Source: Zygnema cylindricum (taxonomy: Eukaryota; Streptophyta; Zygnematophyceae; Zygnematales; Zygnemataceae). Taken from it: 64,000 nucleotides of DNA. The number at the start of each line of letters is the position of its first letter. The first letter of the stretch is position 1. The stretch is from positions 124,001 to 188,000 of the forward strand of contig JBBHKE010002023.1 in NCBI GenBank assembly GCA_037447655.1, in the 5' to 3' direction. Shown piece by piece: positions 37,195 to 47,771 of this stretch. The translations under genes and the position numbers were made by a program. The notes beneath the pieces are model-generated. The model saw only the letters and a program-made list of their open reading frames with translations, was not told the origin of the DNA and did no database searches.

Positions 37195-37766
37195 GAAATG
37201 ATCCATTCCCGTTCAACTACACTATCGTCACAATGTGACTTAGGCAAACTTAAAAATGTGTCACTGGGAGGAACAGACAAATTGAGACAGAAAACTTGTA
37301 TCTCCGTCGCCTTCAAAGTTTCCCAAATCAAAGAAATGTCCATGGCCATTAAAGCGACCACCACCTTGTCCACCATTTCGGTTGTGGTCGCATCCACCAT
37401 AATTGCCACCGCGACCTCCACCATTGTCGTTCTTTGAAAAGGAATACGGATTGGTGTGGCCCCGCTTGCCACAATAATGACAGTTTTTATCTTTGTCCGA
37501 GCACGAAGCCGAGATATGGCGGAGTTTACTACATCGGTAGTAAATGACATTGCAAAATTTAGAATGTGACTTATAATATTTAAGGCTGCCATTTTAATCC
37601 GCAAATTTAGTAGCTCGATTGTTCCCTCTAAATTCTCTACCTCTACCGTCCCCTTTGCCGCGGAGATAATTAATATTCGTGACATTGGGTGAGGCTACAT
37701 TAAGTGTTCCTCCACTGTTGGACTCTCTTGGCAAGCTATCTTCCTCTTCTGCATTTTTCAGATAAC
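37195..37766 (-). pseudogene. fossil retrotransposon gag with two zinc knuckles
   Basis: Minus-strand conceptual translation gives YYRCSKLRHISASC and CHYCGKRGHTNPYS, two degenerate CX2CX4HX4C knuckles each missing one cysteine, followed by a Gly/Asn-rich tail. Upstream lies NAEEEDSLPRESNSGG. In-frame stops break it. It is oriented opposite to the neighbouring copia gag and is probably from a different element. Confidence 0.6.
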
Positions 37767-37857
37767 TAAGTGTATAGATCTATAACTGCATACTTAATAG
37801 TGCAATTGTCCCTCACATTGAAAATTTGTTTGAGGTGAAGTAATTTTTCTGGTACTC

Positions 37858-38385
37858 ATGGATCAACCATTTGCTGACATTGATAGAAGCCGAGGCAATC
37901 CGGATCCAAATCCGAAAGGTGGTGACTGCAACTATATGAACAAAAAAGATAAAGTTTTTATCGACAATGACTCGAACTTGGATGGGGGAAACTTGCAAGA
38001 AAACTTATATTTTATGCTGGGGAAATCAGTTATATTTAACTCCACTAATTATGCATTGTGGAAAAAGTATATTAAGACCCAATGGGTGTTACGTCACCTT
38101 TAGAAGGTGGTGATAAAAGAGGAGAAACTACCAGATTTTGACCATAATGCGCGAAGATTGTGGAAACAAAAGAACTTGACGACAATCATTCGACTTATAC
38201 AATTGTGTACTCCTATACATGTCCATTTTCTTACAAATGGGACAGCCCATGAGTGTTGGAAATCCTTTGAGAGCCAGTTTGAAAAGAAGGGTCAAATTAA
38301 GGGCCACATATTTTTGGAGACTTTATGCAATTCAAATTTAGACAAAATGAGTCCATTGAAAAAGTATTACATAATCATATAAAAC
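37858..38385 (+). pseudogene. copia gag fragment (subfamily 1)
   Basis: Starts MDQPFADIDRSRGNPDPNPK, then FNSTNYALWKKYIKTQ (the NY-W motif near the gag N-terminus). After one stop the next frame carries LWKQKNLTTIIRLIQL and NGTAHECWKSFESQF, as in the UBN2 gag family. The frame ends after PLKKYYIII. Confidence 0.7.
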
Positions 38386-38389
38386 TTAT

Positions 38390-39350
38390 TCAATAATGGT
38401 AGGATACTTATAGACGAAGACAAGTTCACCGGGATATTAAACGGTGCCGAGGAGTTTATCGAAAAGTGAACTTAAGTGCCCCTCTGTGACCCCTGCTCCA
38501 TCAACTTTCTCTTGGTTTGGGGGATCCGGAGGAGTTTATCGAAAAGTGAACTTAGTTGCCCCTCTGTGACTCCTGCTCCATCAACTATCTCTTGGTTTTT
38601 GGGGGATCCGGAGGATGAGGATCCACAGCTCTGAAACTAGCTTTAATAGTTTCATTTGGGAGGATCAAATCAATCAGCCCAAGTTTCCAAAGGAGGAAAG
38701 GATGAGGATGGGGTGAAGGGGGAAGCCTTGTTCTGGTTTTTTTCCCCCATCGTAGACACACTCGCCACTGTGACACAAAGCTTGAATCACTAATCCTACC
38801 CCAATACGAAATGTAAGGATCGCCAGCCAAAAAAAAACATATGATTGACCTCTGTGGAAGCAGGAGAAAACTAAAAAAAAGGTCTGGCAAAAGTCATATA
38901 TTTTACAGGAGGTGTTATTTTCTCCATATACAAATTCTGATCACTACATTTTGCCAGTCATATATTTTACAGGAGGTGTTATTTCCTCCATAATACAAAT
39001 TCTGATCACTACATTGATTAACTTCTGATACTTTTCCCAAGTTCCACTCGCCTACTAAATACCCACTACAAAGCAAAGAAAAAACACAACTAGAAACAAT
39101 ACGAACCAAACTTAAGCTACCAAAGATGACCAGGTACACGCAGAGGCGCCTCGGCCATAGCCTGTAGTTTGAGCAAACTTAAGCTAACCTCACTCTGCCA
39201 AATTCACTCTAAGTAATCGAAACACCTCACTCTGCCAAATTCACCCTAAGTAATCGAAACATTGACTCTAAGTAATCAAACAGAACGTATCAGGATCGTC
39301 AAAGGATCGGCCGTACAAGAGGTAGTGCCGCTTCGTGGCTCACACTGAAT
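38390..39350. other. unassigned insertion inside the retroelement mosaic
   Basis: Holds a direct duplication of about 90 bases (GGAGTTTATCGAAAAGTGAA at about 38450 and 38528) and another (CATATATTTTACAGGAGGTG at 38896 and 38956). It interrupts the two gag parts. No protein could be recognised in it. Confidence 0.5.
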
Positions 39351-39362
39351 ATTTCAGGTGAC

Positions 39363-41713
39363 GTGGAAATCGCGTCTCTCTTGGCCAAAATTGAGCAGAA
39401 TCACATAGTTGAGTTGGATAAACTAAAAGATATGTGGGATAAACTAAAGACTGTACATGAGCGTACTAACCCGTCCAATATTATGCAATTAAAGAACAAA
39501 TTGCTCGACATTAGCATAGAGAGTGGAGATAATATGGACACCCATTTTAATAGAATGAAAGAGCTTTAGTTACAATTAGCCGCAGTCGGCTTAACACTGA
39601 ATGATGATGGTTTGATCCTCACACTGTTTTGGTCATTGCCGTCACTGTATGCTATGATGATCATAGATTTGAAAAATCAACCTCCTGCAGAATTTGATGG
39701 AGTATGTTAGCACTTTATTGAGGAAAAAGTTGAAATTAAAAGAAAGGAGGAAAAAGAGTCAGATGTGGCTCTTAATGCCAAAGGGAAACAGCAAGAAAGA
39801 AGTATTGAGTTAGTAACTGCTTGTGCTATATGTGGCAATACTAATCCTCACACCGTTGATTGTAGATTTAATAAGAAAGAGACTGAAAGATTGTTTTTTA
39901 CAGTTGTGGAAAACCTGGTCATAAGTCTTCAGTTTGTCGTAGCAAAGACAAAAACATACAGAACAAACAATCATTTGCCATGAACATTCAAGTTGAGACT
40001 AAAATTTTCCTTTCACAGTCTAATGCTCACAAAAGCAAATAGATTATAAACTTTGGAGCGTCTCATCATATGTGTAATGATAAGTCCATTTTTTCTTCTC
40101 TCACACTTTTACAAAGTCCTCGACAGATTCTACTGGAAGATGATAAGATTCTAGAGACCAGTCTAATGGGCGAGGTTAAGTTACAGTTATACTATGATAC
40201 AGGTAGCCATGAAGGACATTTAAAATAAGTGTTATACTCACCAGGTTTAAAGCATAACCTTTTCAGTGTTTTGCATGCCGTGAGGAGTGGACTAAAAGTG
40301 GAATTTGAGAAAAAGAAAAATGAGCGTTTTGAAATAAGAGGTGAGGGAAAACTAATCGCTCTTGGAGATCCGGAAGGGAATCTTTTTGCTCGACGTTAGG
40401 ATGATGAAGATGCACAGATGAATTTAAGCAAAGGAGCGCAAACTTTGGAGCTATGGCATCAACGATTTGGTCATCGGGGAGAGCAGAATCTCAAATGATT
40501 CATTGAAAAGAAGATGGTGAAAGGACTTGAAGACGTCAACGCGAAAGACAACCTTAAGGTGTGTGAAGGATGCGCTCAAGGTAAGCAAAGAAGGCTTCTT
40601 TTTTATAAATATGATGAACCCAAAAATAAAAGGAAGCTGGAGCTTATTCATTCTGACTTGAGCGCTCCTCACCCGTTAAGTCTTGGAGGTTCTAGATTTT
40701 TCATCACGTTAACGGATGAGTTTACTAAAAAAGTATGGGTGTATTTTATGAAATCCAAGAATGAAGCCCTTGAGAAATTTAGAGATTTTAAAACCATGGT
40801 CGAAAATCAAGCAAGAGAGCGGATCCAGATTTTAAGATCGGATAATGGGGGAGAATATACCTCCAATGCTTTTAAAGAAAACTGTAAATCTTGGGGGATA
40901 CAGCAAGAATTCACAGTAGCTTATAATCCGCAACAAAATAGAGTATCAGAAAGACTTAACTGAATTTGGTTGAAATTGCACGTTGTTTAGTACATAGTGC
41001 AAAACTTAATCAAAATCTATGGGCTGAAGCTTTTCTTACTGCAATTTATTTGAAAAACCGTTCTCCTAGTACTTCTGTAAAAGATATTACTCTTGAAGAA
41101 ACTTGGTCAGAATTGAAGAGTTGGACTGGTGTCTTTGTAGATTATGACATAAATAGAAAAGCTTACAGAATTTATGACCCAGTTACACAGGAACTTCATG
41201 TCAGGAACTTCATGTCAGTCAAGAGGTGATTGTGGATGAAGGAAAGGAAAGTAGTTTAGATGTGATAGAAATTGTTGACCCTTGGTACGAACAACCAGAG
41301 ACTGTCACTGTTCCCTTTAACAACCAAGAAGATTCGGAAGGTGGGTCTCCACAAACACCACAACACCAGGTACTCCAGCGAGAGAACATGAAGTGGAGCC
41401 TTCGTCATGCAAGCTAATTTTTATTCCAGTTCGGACTTCCGTCATCCCCTGGTGGAACATCAACCTTTCAACCTTTACCAATGGAGAAGTTATCGGCACC
41501 ACAACCTTCGAAAAATACAACCTCTCCGAATCCGATTCAACAAGCGAGATTGAAGATGGTGACATTGACAGAAGGAGGAGCATTACCGGTTGGATTTTTA
41601 TGTATTCAGGAAAATATGTCATTTGGAAAGAAAAAATTGGAAAGAATGGTTTAAATTTTATTTTTTTTGTAATCAACTCACAAGAGTTGGTCCTAATTAG
41701 TGAGGGCACTTGA
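39363..41713 (+). pseudogene. copia gag-protease-integrase-RNase H remnant (subfamily 2)
   Basis: Visible pieces in order: MWDKLKTVHERTNPSNIMQL (gag), CAICGNTNPHTVDC (zinc-knuckle-like), GASHHMCNDKS region (protease), LELWHQRFGHRGEQNL with CEGCAQGKQRR (pre-integrase zinc domain), HSDLSAPHPLS with TLTDEFTKKVWVYFMK (integrase first Asp regions), RSDNGGEYTS and QNRVSERLN (catalytic Glu helix), SWTGVFVDYDINRKAYRIYD, and finally DIDRRRSITGWIFMYSGKYV, which belongs to RNase H. At least six stops or frameshifts are present, and reverse transcriptase is missing between the last two. Confidence 0.8.
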
Positions 41714-41743
41714 TGGTGAGCATAAAATGACTCAAAGAGGGGG

Positions 41744-42302
41744 TGTTAAGATCTTTGCGTTTATTTTCTGCTAAAGACCAAAAACTCAAAATTAGTCAAC
41801 GTGAAGTGAGAAAGAATCAACCGGAGTCCAGTACGGTTGATTAGGCGTGAAGATACATTTGCGTGGACGTTAAGTTAAATTTGTTAAGACGTCAAGCATA
41901 CTTTGCGTAGACGTCAAGTTTTGATGAAACGTAGTGGTCTACTTATATTGTACGACAAATTAAGTCGTCACAGATTTTGAGTGAATGTCACGTAGTAAAT
42001 TGTGGTCGACGGATTACGAGGGCCCGGTTAGATTCTATTCCTTTACGTGAATAAAAGTAGCGTAGTTTTACGTCATTCAAATATATAAAATGTACTCATG
42101 TTGACTGGTATTAATCATCAATCTACTAAATGATCTCCACCTTTCCCCGCTATTTTGCAGAAAGTGCCATCGTGTAATCACTCTCTTCGCTCCGTATTAC
42201 TCATCTTCTTCCTTGTTCAGTATTGCTTTGCTTTCATATAAATTGTTTTCCTATTTCCTGTCTGTAATTATCGATTTTAGTACTTTTTTCTGAATCCCAA
42301 CA
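41744..42302 (+). repeat. copia LTR (559 bp) with purine tract before and primer-binding site after
   Basis: Begins TGTTAAGATCTTTGCG directly after AAAGAGGGGG and ends CCCAACA. TATATAAAATG around 42080 is a plausible promoter. The next bases, TGGTATCAAAGC (42303-42314), are the initiator-methionine tRNA primer site. Having a polypurine tract on the left and a primer site on the right means it is both 3' LTR of one unit and 5' LTR of another. Confidence 0.85.
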
Positions 42303-42344
42303 TGGTATCAAAGCTTGATGTTTAACACCTAGACTTTTGCATCT

Positions 42345-43183
42345 GCATACCTTCTGATGCCCCTAAGACTATTAAAATTCTGAGACTATTAAACTTCACT
42401 ACTGGTGAGAAAGTCTTAGTGTAATCAACCCCCTCTTCTTGTGAATATCCCTTAGCTACCAACCTCGTTTTATATCTTTCCACTTATCAATCTGATTTCC
42501 TCTTAATCTTAAAGACCCATTTACACCCCACAACTGTTTTCTCTTCTGGGGGTTCTACTAAGGTCCAAGTTTTGGTTTTGATCAGTGATTCATATTCTAA
42601 TTCTATTGCCTCTTTCCATTTCTGAGAATTAGAACTCTCCAAAGCTTCATGAAAGGTTTGCGGTTCCCCCTCTGCCGCCATAAAACAATAAGCTAAACCC
42701 ACATCTCTCGTTTCTTCAATGAGTAGTTTTAATTTAGCACGTATCCAATAAGAGACTCTTTCAGGGGTTACCTTCAATCTCGATTGTTGAGTCGGATTCA
42801 AAGAGGTTATAATTTGCGAAGGTTGTGGTGCCAGTAAATTCTCTATTGGTAAAGATTGAAAGGTTGATGTTCCACAGGGGATGACGGAAGTCTGAACTGG
42901 AATGGAAATTAGCGTGGATGACGAAGTCTCCACTTCATGCTCTCTGCCTGGAGTACCTGACGTTTGTTGAGGTCCACATTCCAATTCTTCTTGATTGTTA
43001 AAGGAAACAATGATAGTCTCTGGTTCATCATACCAAAGGTCAAAATTATTTGTCACATCTGAACTATTTTTTTTCCTTTCATCCACAGTCACATCTCGAC
43101 TAATATGAACTTTCTGTGTTACTAGGTCATAAGTTCTGTAAGATTTTCTATTTATATCATAACCTACAAAGACACCAGTCCAA
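42345..43183 (-). pseudogene. copia integrase-RT connector and 5' part of reverse transcriptase
   Basis: SWTGVFVGYDINRKSYRTYD and VHISRDVTVDE mark the post-integrase domain; AYCFMAAEGEPQTFHEALES and WKEAIELEYESL open the RVT_2 reverse transcriptase. After a stop at KRKSD the same frame resumes with ERYKTRLVAKGYSQ and TFSPVVKF. The YVDD active site is not present because the element is truncated first. Confidence 0.75.
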
Positions 43184-43188
43184 CTCTT

Positions 43189-44190
43189 TGTTGAAATAAC
43201 TAATTTTTGGGTATTTTCTAGGTCTAAATAGATTAGTGAAAAAAGATAAGAAAAGTGCAGGCAACCTGCCTCCATCTCTTCTCTCTTGCCCCCATACTTG
43301 TTGTAGTTATTAAAGGAGAGAGAAAGTGATGGAGCCATGGCTGCTTGAGCTCCGCAGGCAAGACTAAAGATTGACTTAAGTCACTCTCAACAAAAGGTTG
43401 AGTGCGGCAGGACTCGAACATTCGACCGGCAGAGCGCGGCGTAGCCGTTAGCTCTAAACAGTTCTGTCGTAGAAGTCAGTTAAAATACATAGGGTTTGAT
43501 ATCTATTTTAACTTGTGTACGGTCTTGAAACCGATTAACTAAAATATGAACGAAGGAACATAGAACTAGTTAAATTTTAGTGCGGAAGTCATTTGGCACA
43601 AAACAAATGAATCGCACATTTGTTTCGACAGCTAAAATTCAATGTCAGATTTAATCCTACGGCATATATCGCTACCGGGATCCCGGAATGGTCACTTTGG
43701 CGTTTATGGACGTGGCATGACCTGGCGCTACGTATAGGGATAACTTTAAGTCGTAGGAATTCCAGGGAGCGTACGGATGAGTGAAAGGTTGACACGCGTC
43801 CACTCAGCGGCCTTGTGGTACACAGGCCGTACAAAAAGGACATCGGCTGTAGTACCTTTCTGTACTTAACAGTTATGTGATTGGGTCGTACGTTAGTAGA
43901 AAGGGGTTGTGAGAGGGAAGTAGGACTTAACATATTTTTAGACAGTCACCTCTCCTTTGGGAGCTTTTGTATAAATTGGCATCTTTGCCACCTCATAACT
44001 TATCGGCTGGTTGGTCGTTTTCTGTGATTTTTTTTGCTACAGACTCAAGGGAGTCCACGCTGCACAAGGATGCAGTTACACTGCCAGTTTTCCCTCTTGG
44101 GCAGCAGTGGTTGTGACTTGAAGTGGGTTAGTTAAAAGCTATCTAAAGGTTTCATGAATTTTGTAGTCCAATGGAGGACACATAATTGCA
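43189..44190. mobile_element. 1.0-kb solo LTR inserted in copia integrase, 5-bp target duplication
   Basis: Begins TGTTGAAATAAC and ends ACATAATTGCA, the TG...CA ends of an LTR, with CTCTT repeated on both sides (43184-43188 and 44191-44195). The insertion splits the codons of FDKKS/WTGVF in the minus-strand copia frame. TTGTATAAATTGG at about 43968 could be its TATA box in plus orientation, leaving some 200 bases for R-U5. A tRNA-like B box (GTTCGAGTCCTGC, minus strand) lies near 43410. Confidence 0.75.
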
Positions 44191-44195
44191 CTCTT

Positions 44196-45850
44196 CTTGT
44201 CAAATTTCTTTATATTCTGTGCTGGGATGTGAACAAAGGTTTTATTTCCAAAAAAAATGAAATGTTTATCATTTGGTCTAAAGCCTGACCAAGCTTCTTC
44301 AGACGTATTATCTTTCAGAGAAGTACCTGGAGGACGGTTTTTCAAATAAAATGCACTAAGGATAGCTTCAGCCCATAGGTTTTGATTCAGTTTTGCACTA
44401 TGTACTAAACAACGTGCAATTTCAACCAAATTCGGTTAAGTCTTTCTGATACTCTATTTTGCTGCGGATTATAAGCTACTGTGAATTCTTGCTGTATCCC
44501 CCAAGATTTAGAGTTTTCTTTAAAATCATTGGAGGTATATTCTCCCCATCATCCGATCTTAAAATCTGGATCCGCTCTCTTGCTTGATTTTCTACCATGG
44601 TTTTAAACTCTTTTAATTTCTCAAGGGCTTCACCCTTGAATTTCATAAAATACACCCATACTTTTCTGGTGAACTCATCCGTTAACGTGATTAAAAATCT
44701 ATAACCTCTAGGACTTAGGGGGTAAGGAGCACTCAAGTCAGAATGAATAAGCTCTAACTTCCTTCTATTTTCGAGTTAATCATATTTATAAAAATGAAGC
44801 CTTCTTTGCTTACCTTGAGCGCATCCTTCAAACACCTTAAGGTTGTCTTTCGCGTTGACGTTTTCATGTCCTTTCACCATCTCCTTTTCGATGAGTCGCT
44901 TGAGATTGTGCTCTCCCAGATGACCAAATGGTTGTTGCCATAGCTCAAAAGTTTGCGCTCCTTTGCTTAAATTCATCTGTGCATCTTCATCATCCAAACG
45001 TAGAGCAAAAATATTCCCTTCTGGGTATCCAAGAGCGATTAGTTTTCCCTCACTTTTGATTTCAGAACACTCATTTATCTTTTTCTCAAATTCCACTTTT
45101 AGTCCACTCCTCATAGCATGCATAACATTGAAAAGGTTATGCTTTAAACTTGGTAAATATATCACTTCTTTTAAATGGCCTTCATGGCTACTAGTGTTAC
45201 AGTATAACTGTAATTTAACCTCGCCCATTAGATTGGTCTCTAAAAACTTTTCATCTATTTGTAGAATCCGTCGAGGACTTTGTAATGCTGTGAGAGAAGA
45301 AAAGATTGACTTGTCATTACACATATGATGAGATGCTTTAGAGTCTATAATCCATTTGTTATTCTGAGCATTAGACTGTGAGAGGAAAATTTTAGTCTCA
45401 TGTTGAATGTTCATGCGGAATGATTGTTTGTTCTGTTTGTTTTTGTCTTTATTACGACAATCTGAAGACTTATGACCTGGTTTTCCACAAATGTAACAAA
45501 CAATTTTTTTCTTAAAGTTTTTGGTTTCTTTCTTTTTGAATCTTTACATTATTTTTCTTAAAGTTTTTAGTTTATTTCTTTTTCAATCTAGAGTCAACAG
45601 TCTGATGATTAGTTTTGCCACATATAGCACAAACAGTTACTAACTCAGTACGTTTTACTGACTGTTTGCCTTTAGCATAAAAAGCTGCATTTGACTCTTT
45701 TTCCTCCTTTCTTTTAATTTCAACTTCTTCCTAAATGAAACGCTGACATATTGCATCAAAGATAGCATAAAAAGCTGCATTTGACTCTTTTTCCTCCTTT
45801 CTTTTAATTTCAACTTCTTCCTAAATGAAACGCTGACATACTGCATCAAA
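44196..45850 (-). pseudogene. copia protease and integrase remnant
   Basis: WIIDSKASHHMCNDKSIFSS holds the protease site with DSK in place of the usual DSG. LELWQQPFGHLGEHNLKRLI has lost the second His-containing part of the zinc domain (HQRFGH to QQPFGH). TLTDEFTRKVWVYFMKF and RSDDGENIPP lie in the integrase core, where a one-base shift breaks the RSDNGGEY motif. MVEIARCLVHSAKLNQNLWA is the integrase C-terminal part. Confidence 0.75.
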
Positions 45851-45852
45851 GT
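45673..45852. repeat. 90-bp direct duplication in copia gag
   Basis: TAGCATAAAAAGCTGCATTT begins at 45673 and again at 45763; the two 90-base units differ at a few positions. The plus-strand relative has a single copy, so the duplication arose after the two elements separated. Confidence 0.9.
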
Positions 45853-46394
45853 CTACTGTATCATCATAACATACTGTGATGCTAATGACCTAAACATTGT
45901 GAGGATCAAATCATCACCATTCAATTTTGTGCCGACTGCGGCTAATTGTAACTTAAGCTCTTTCAGTCTATTGGTATCGGTTTTGCATAGTATCTCCACT
46001 CTCCATACTAAAGTCCAGTAATTTGTTCTTTAATTGCATAATATTGGACGGATTAGTACGCTCATGTATAGTCCTTAGTTTATCCCACATAGCTTTAGGT
46101 TTATCCAACTGAACTATGTGTAAAAGCTGATTGTCTTCCACTACTAGAAAAATAAACGTTGCTGCCTCTTCTTCCCTTATATCATATCCTGCTGCCTTTT
46201 GGGCTTTGCTGCCTTTTGGGCTTTAGGTTTTTTTTCAGTGGTTGCTACAATACCCCAATAATTCTTAAATTTTAGAATTCGGGTCATCTTAGCTTTCCAT
46301 AGTAAATATTTACTACCATTAAATTTCTGGATGTCTGTAATTTTACCTAAAGAAAATAAATTAATTACACGACAAAATAAGCCCTCAGTGCAAA

Positions 46395-46834
46395 AATGGC
46401 AGCATGGAAAAATTGGAGAGAATCATTCAGTAGATTGTTGATTAATTTATGATTAATTTTCAATGTCCAGCATGAGTACATTTTATATATGTGAATGACG
46501 TAGGTACTACGCTACTTGTGTTCCACGTAAAGGAACAAAATCCTAACTTGTGACCTACGTAATCAAATCAACGACCACAATTTACTATGTGACATTCACT
46601 CAAAATTTGTGACGACTTAACTTGTCGTACAGTACAAGTAGACGACTACGTTTCATCAAACTTAACGTCTACGCAATGTATGCTTGACGTCTAAACAAAT
46701 TTAACTTGACGTCCACTCAAATGTATCTTCACGCCTAATCAACCGTACAAGACTCCGGTTGATTCTTTCTCACGTCACGTTGACTAATTTTGACTTTCTG
46801 GTCCTTAGCAAAAAATGGACGCAAAAATCCTAAC
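46395..46834 (-). repeat. partial 5' LTR of the minus-strand copia element
   Basis: The complement begins TGTTAGGATTTTTGCGTCC and follows the plus-strand LTR closely (CAACCGGAGTC, GGTTGATTAGGCGTGAAGAT, CGTAGACGTTAAGTTTGATG, TATATAAAATGTACTCATG). The U5 end and primer site are missing and gag follows almost directly. Confidence 0.75.
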
Positions 46835-46868
46835 AAATTTTGCATAGTAAGATTTGGAAGATCATTGA

Positions 46869-47763
46869 TAGTGTTGTGTATTGGTAAGGATTTGCCGATA
46901 ACCGATATGGGCCTTTTTTCGGGTATCCGATAATCGATATATTGGTACGATATATCGACATCGGTCTTATCGCCGATAAGTAGCCGATAATATCGGGTAC
47001 TTATCGGCGATAATGGCGATAACGATAATTATCGGCGATAACTGTACGGACCGTACAGATAAATGTACGGTCTGTACACTCAACTATACGTCATATTCTC
47101 CGGACGTGTTCAAGCATAGAAAGTACCGTAGCCGCCATGAAATTTGTACGATTATGATACGGATCCAATAAAAACGATGTACCTTTCACATCCGAAGCCA
47201 TGGCTTTGTCCCTTAATTCCTTGAGATCCACTGGGGACCTGCCACGTGTCAATCTGTCGGCTTTTTTGGCAAAAGCTGCCAAAAGAGCCATTCCGGGATG
47301 CCGGCGCTCACGCTGGCCCGTCCGTTCGTGTTTTCTCATTCCAAGTCGTCCGTTCGATTCCGGCGGCGCGCAGAATGTTATTTTGCGTCCGTTGTACTTT
47401 TGTGTCCGCCGTCCTTTTCCAGTTCCATGCTCACCAGTTTTTTAGTAAATTTACGTACGTCGCCGTAAACTTTTTGTTCAGTTAACCGGCCAACGTTTAT
47501 GTGCTGCGTTTAACGTAATAGATTGCAGTTAAAATGTAACGGAACAGATTTTCATACGTGGCATGCCACGCTATATAAAATCAATAAAATAATACAGTAT
47601 GTTATAAAGTACTATTGTATGCATACTATATATTTTTTAAGTTATCGCCGATATGGAATTTGTTGGTCCCAGACCGATATATCGGAACCTCTGACCGTTC
47701 GATAACCGATAACTATCGGTATCGGTGTTATCGCGATAAGTTTTTTACCGATACACAACACTA
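46869..47763. mobile_element. hAT-like element, 895 bp, 8-bp target duplication
   Basis: Ends TAGTGTTGTGTATTGGTAA and TTACCGATACACAACACTA are inverted repeats. The flanks ATCATTGA (46861-46868) and ATCTTTGA (47764-47771) agree in 7 of 8 positions. Sub-terminal arrays of TATCGGCGATAA words form large palindromes. A minus-strand frame at 47091-47339 contains SFLLDPYHNRTNFMAA, which faintly recalls the LDPR region of hAT transposases. Confidence 0.82.
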
Positions 47764-47771
47764 ATCTTTGA

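Larger units (their letters stand above)
37858..42302 (+). mobile_element. degraded composite Ty1/copia retroelement, plus strand
   Basis: Copia order is recognisable but incomplete: gag fragments (37858-38385 and 39363-39985), protease/pre-integrase (40020-40500), integrase core (40510-41230), then a jump to an RNase H fragment (about 41540-41713), a purine tract AAAGAGGGGG and a 559-bp LTR. Most of the reverse transcriptase is deleted, several stops interrupt the frames and no 5' LTR is found. The two gag parts look like different copia subfamilies, and 38385-39350 is foreign to both, so the locus is a mosaic and inactive. Confidence 0.8.
42345..46834 (-). mobile_element. second copia element, minus strand, truncated in reverse transcriptase
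   Basis: Reading leftwards from the LTR at 46834: gag (FNGSKYLLWKAKMTRILKF, then TIHERTNPSNIMQL), zinc knuckle (CYICGKPGHKSSDC), protease (SKASHHMCNDKS), pre-integrase, integrase, then the connection domain and the beginning of reverse transcriptase (WKEAIELEYESLIKTKTW, WVFKIKRK, YKTRLVAKGYSQEEG). It stops after about the first 60 RT residues, where it meets the primer-site side of the plus-strand LTR head to head. It is closely related to the plus-strand subfamily 2 and is disabled by frameshifts, a 90-bp duplication and a solo LTR insertion. Confidence 0.8.

Noticed and set aside
43395-43470. tRNA gene on the minus strand in the solo LTR
   Set aside because: Only a B-box-like GTTCGAGTCCTGC is present; the T stem does not pair and no cloverleaf forms.
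47091-47339. hAT transposase gene in the 895-bp element
   Set aside because: Only one short faint LDPY motif; far too short for a transposase and no other hAT block, so kept only as a note on the element.
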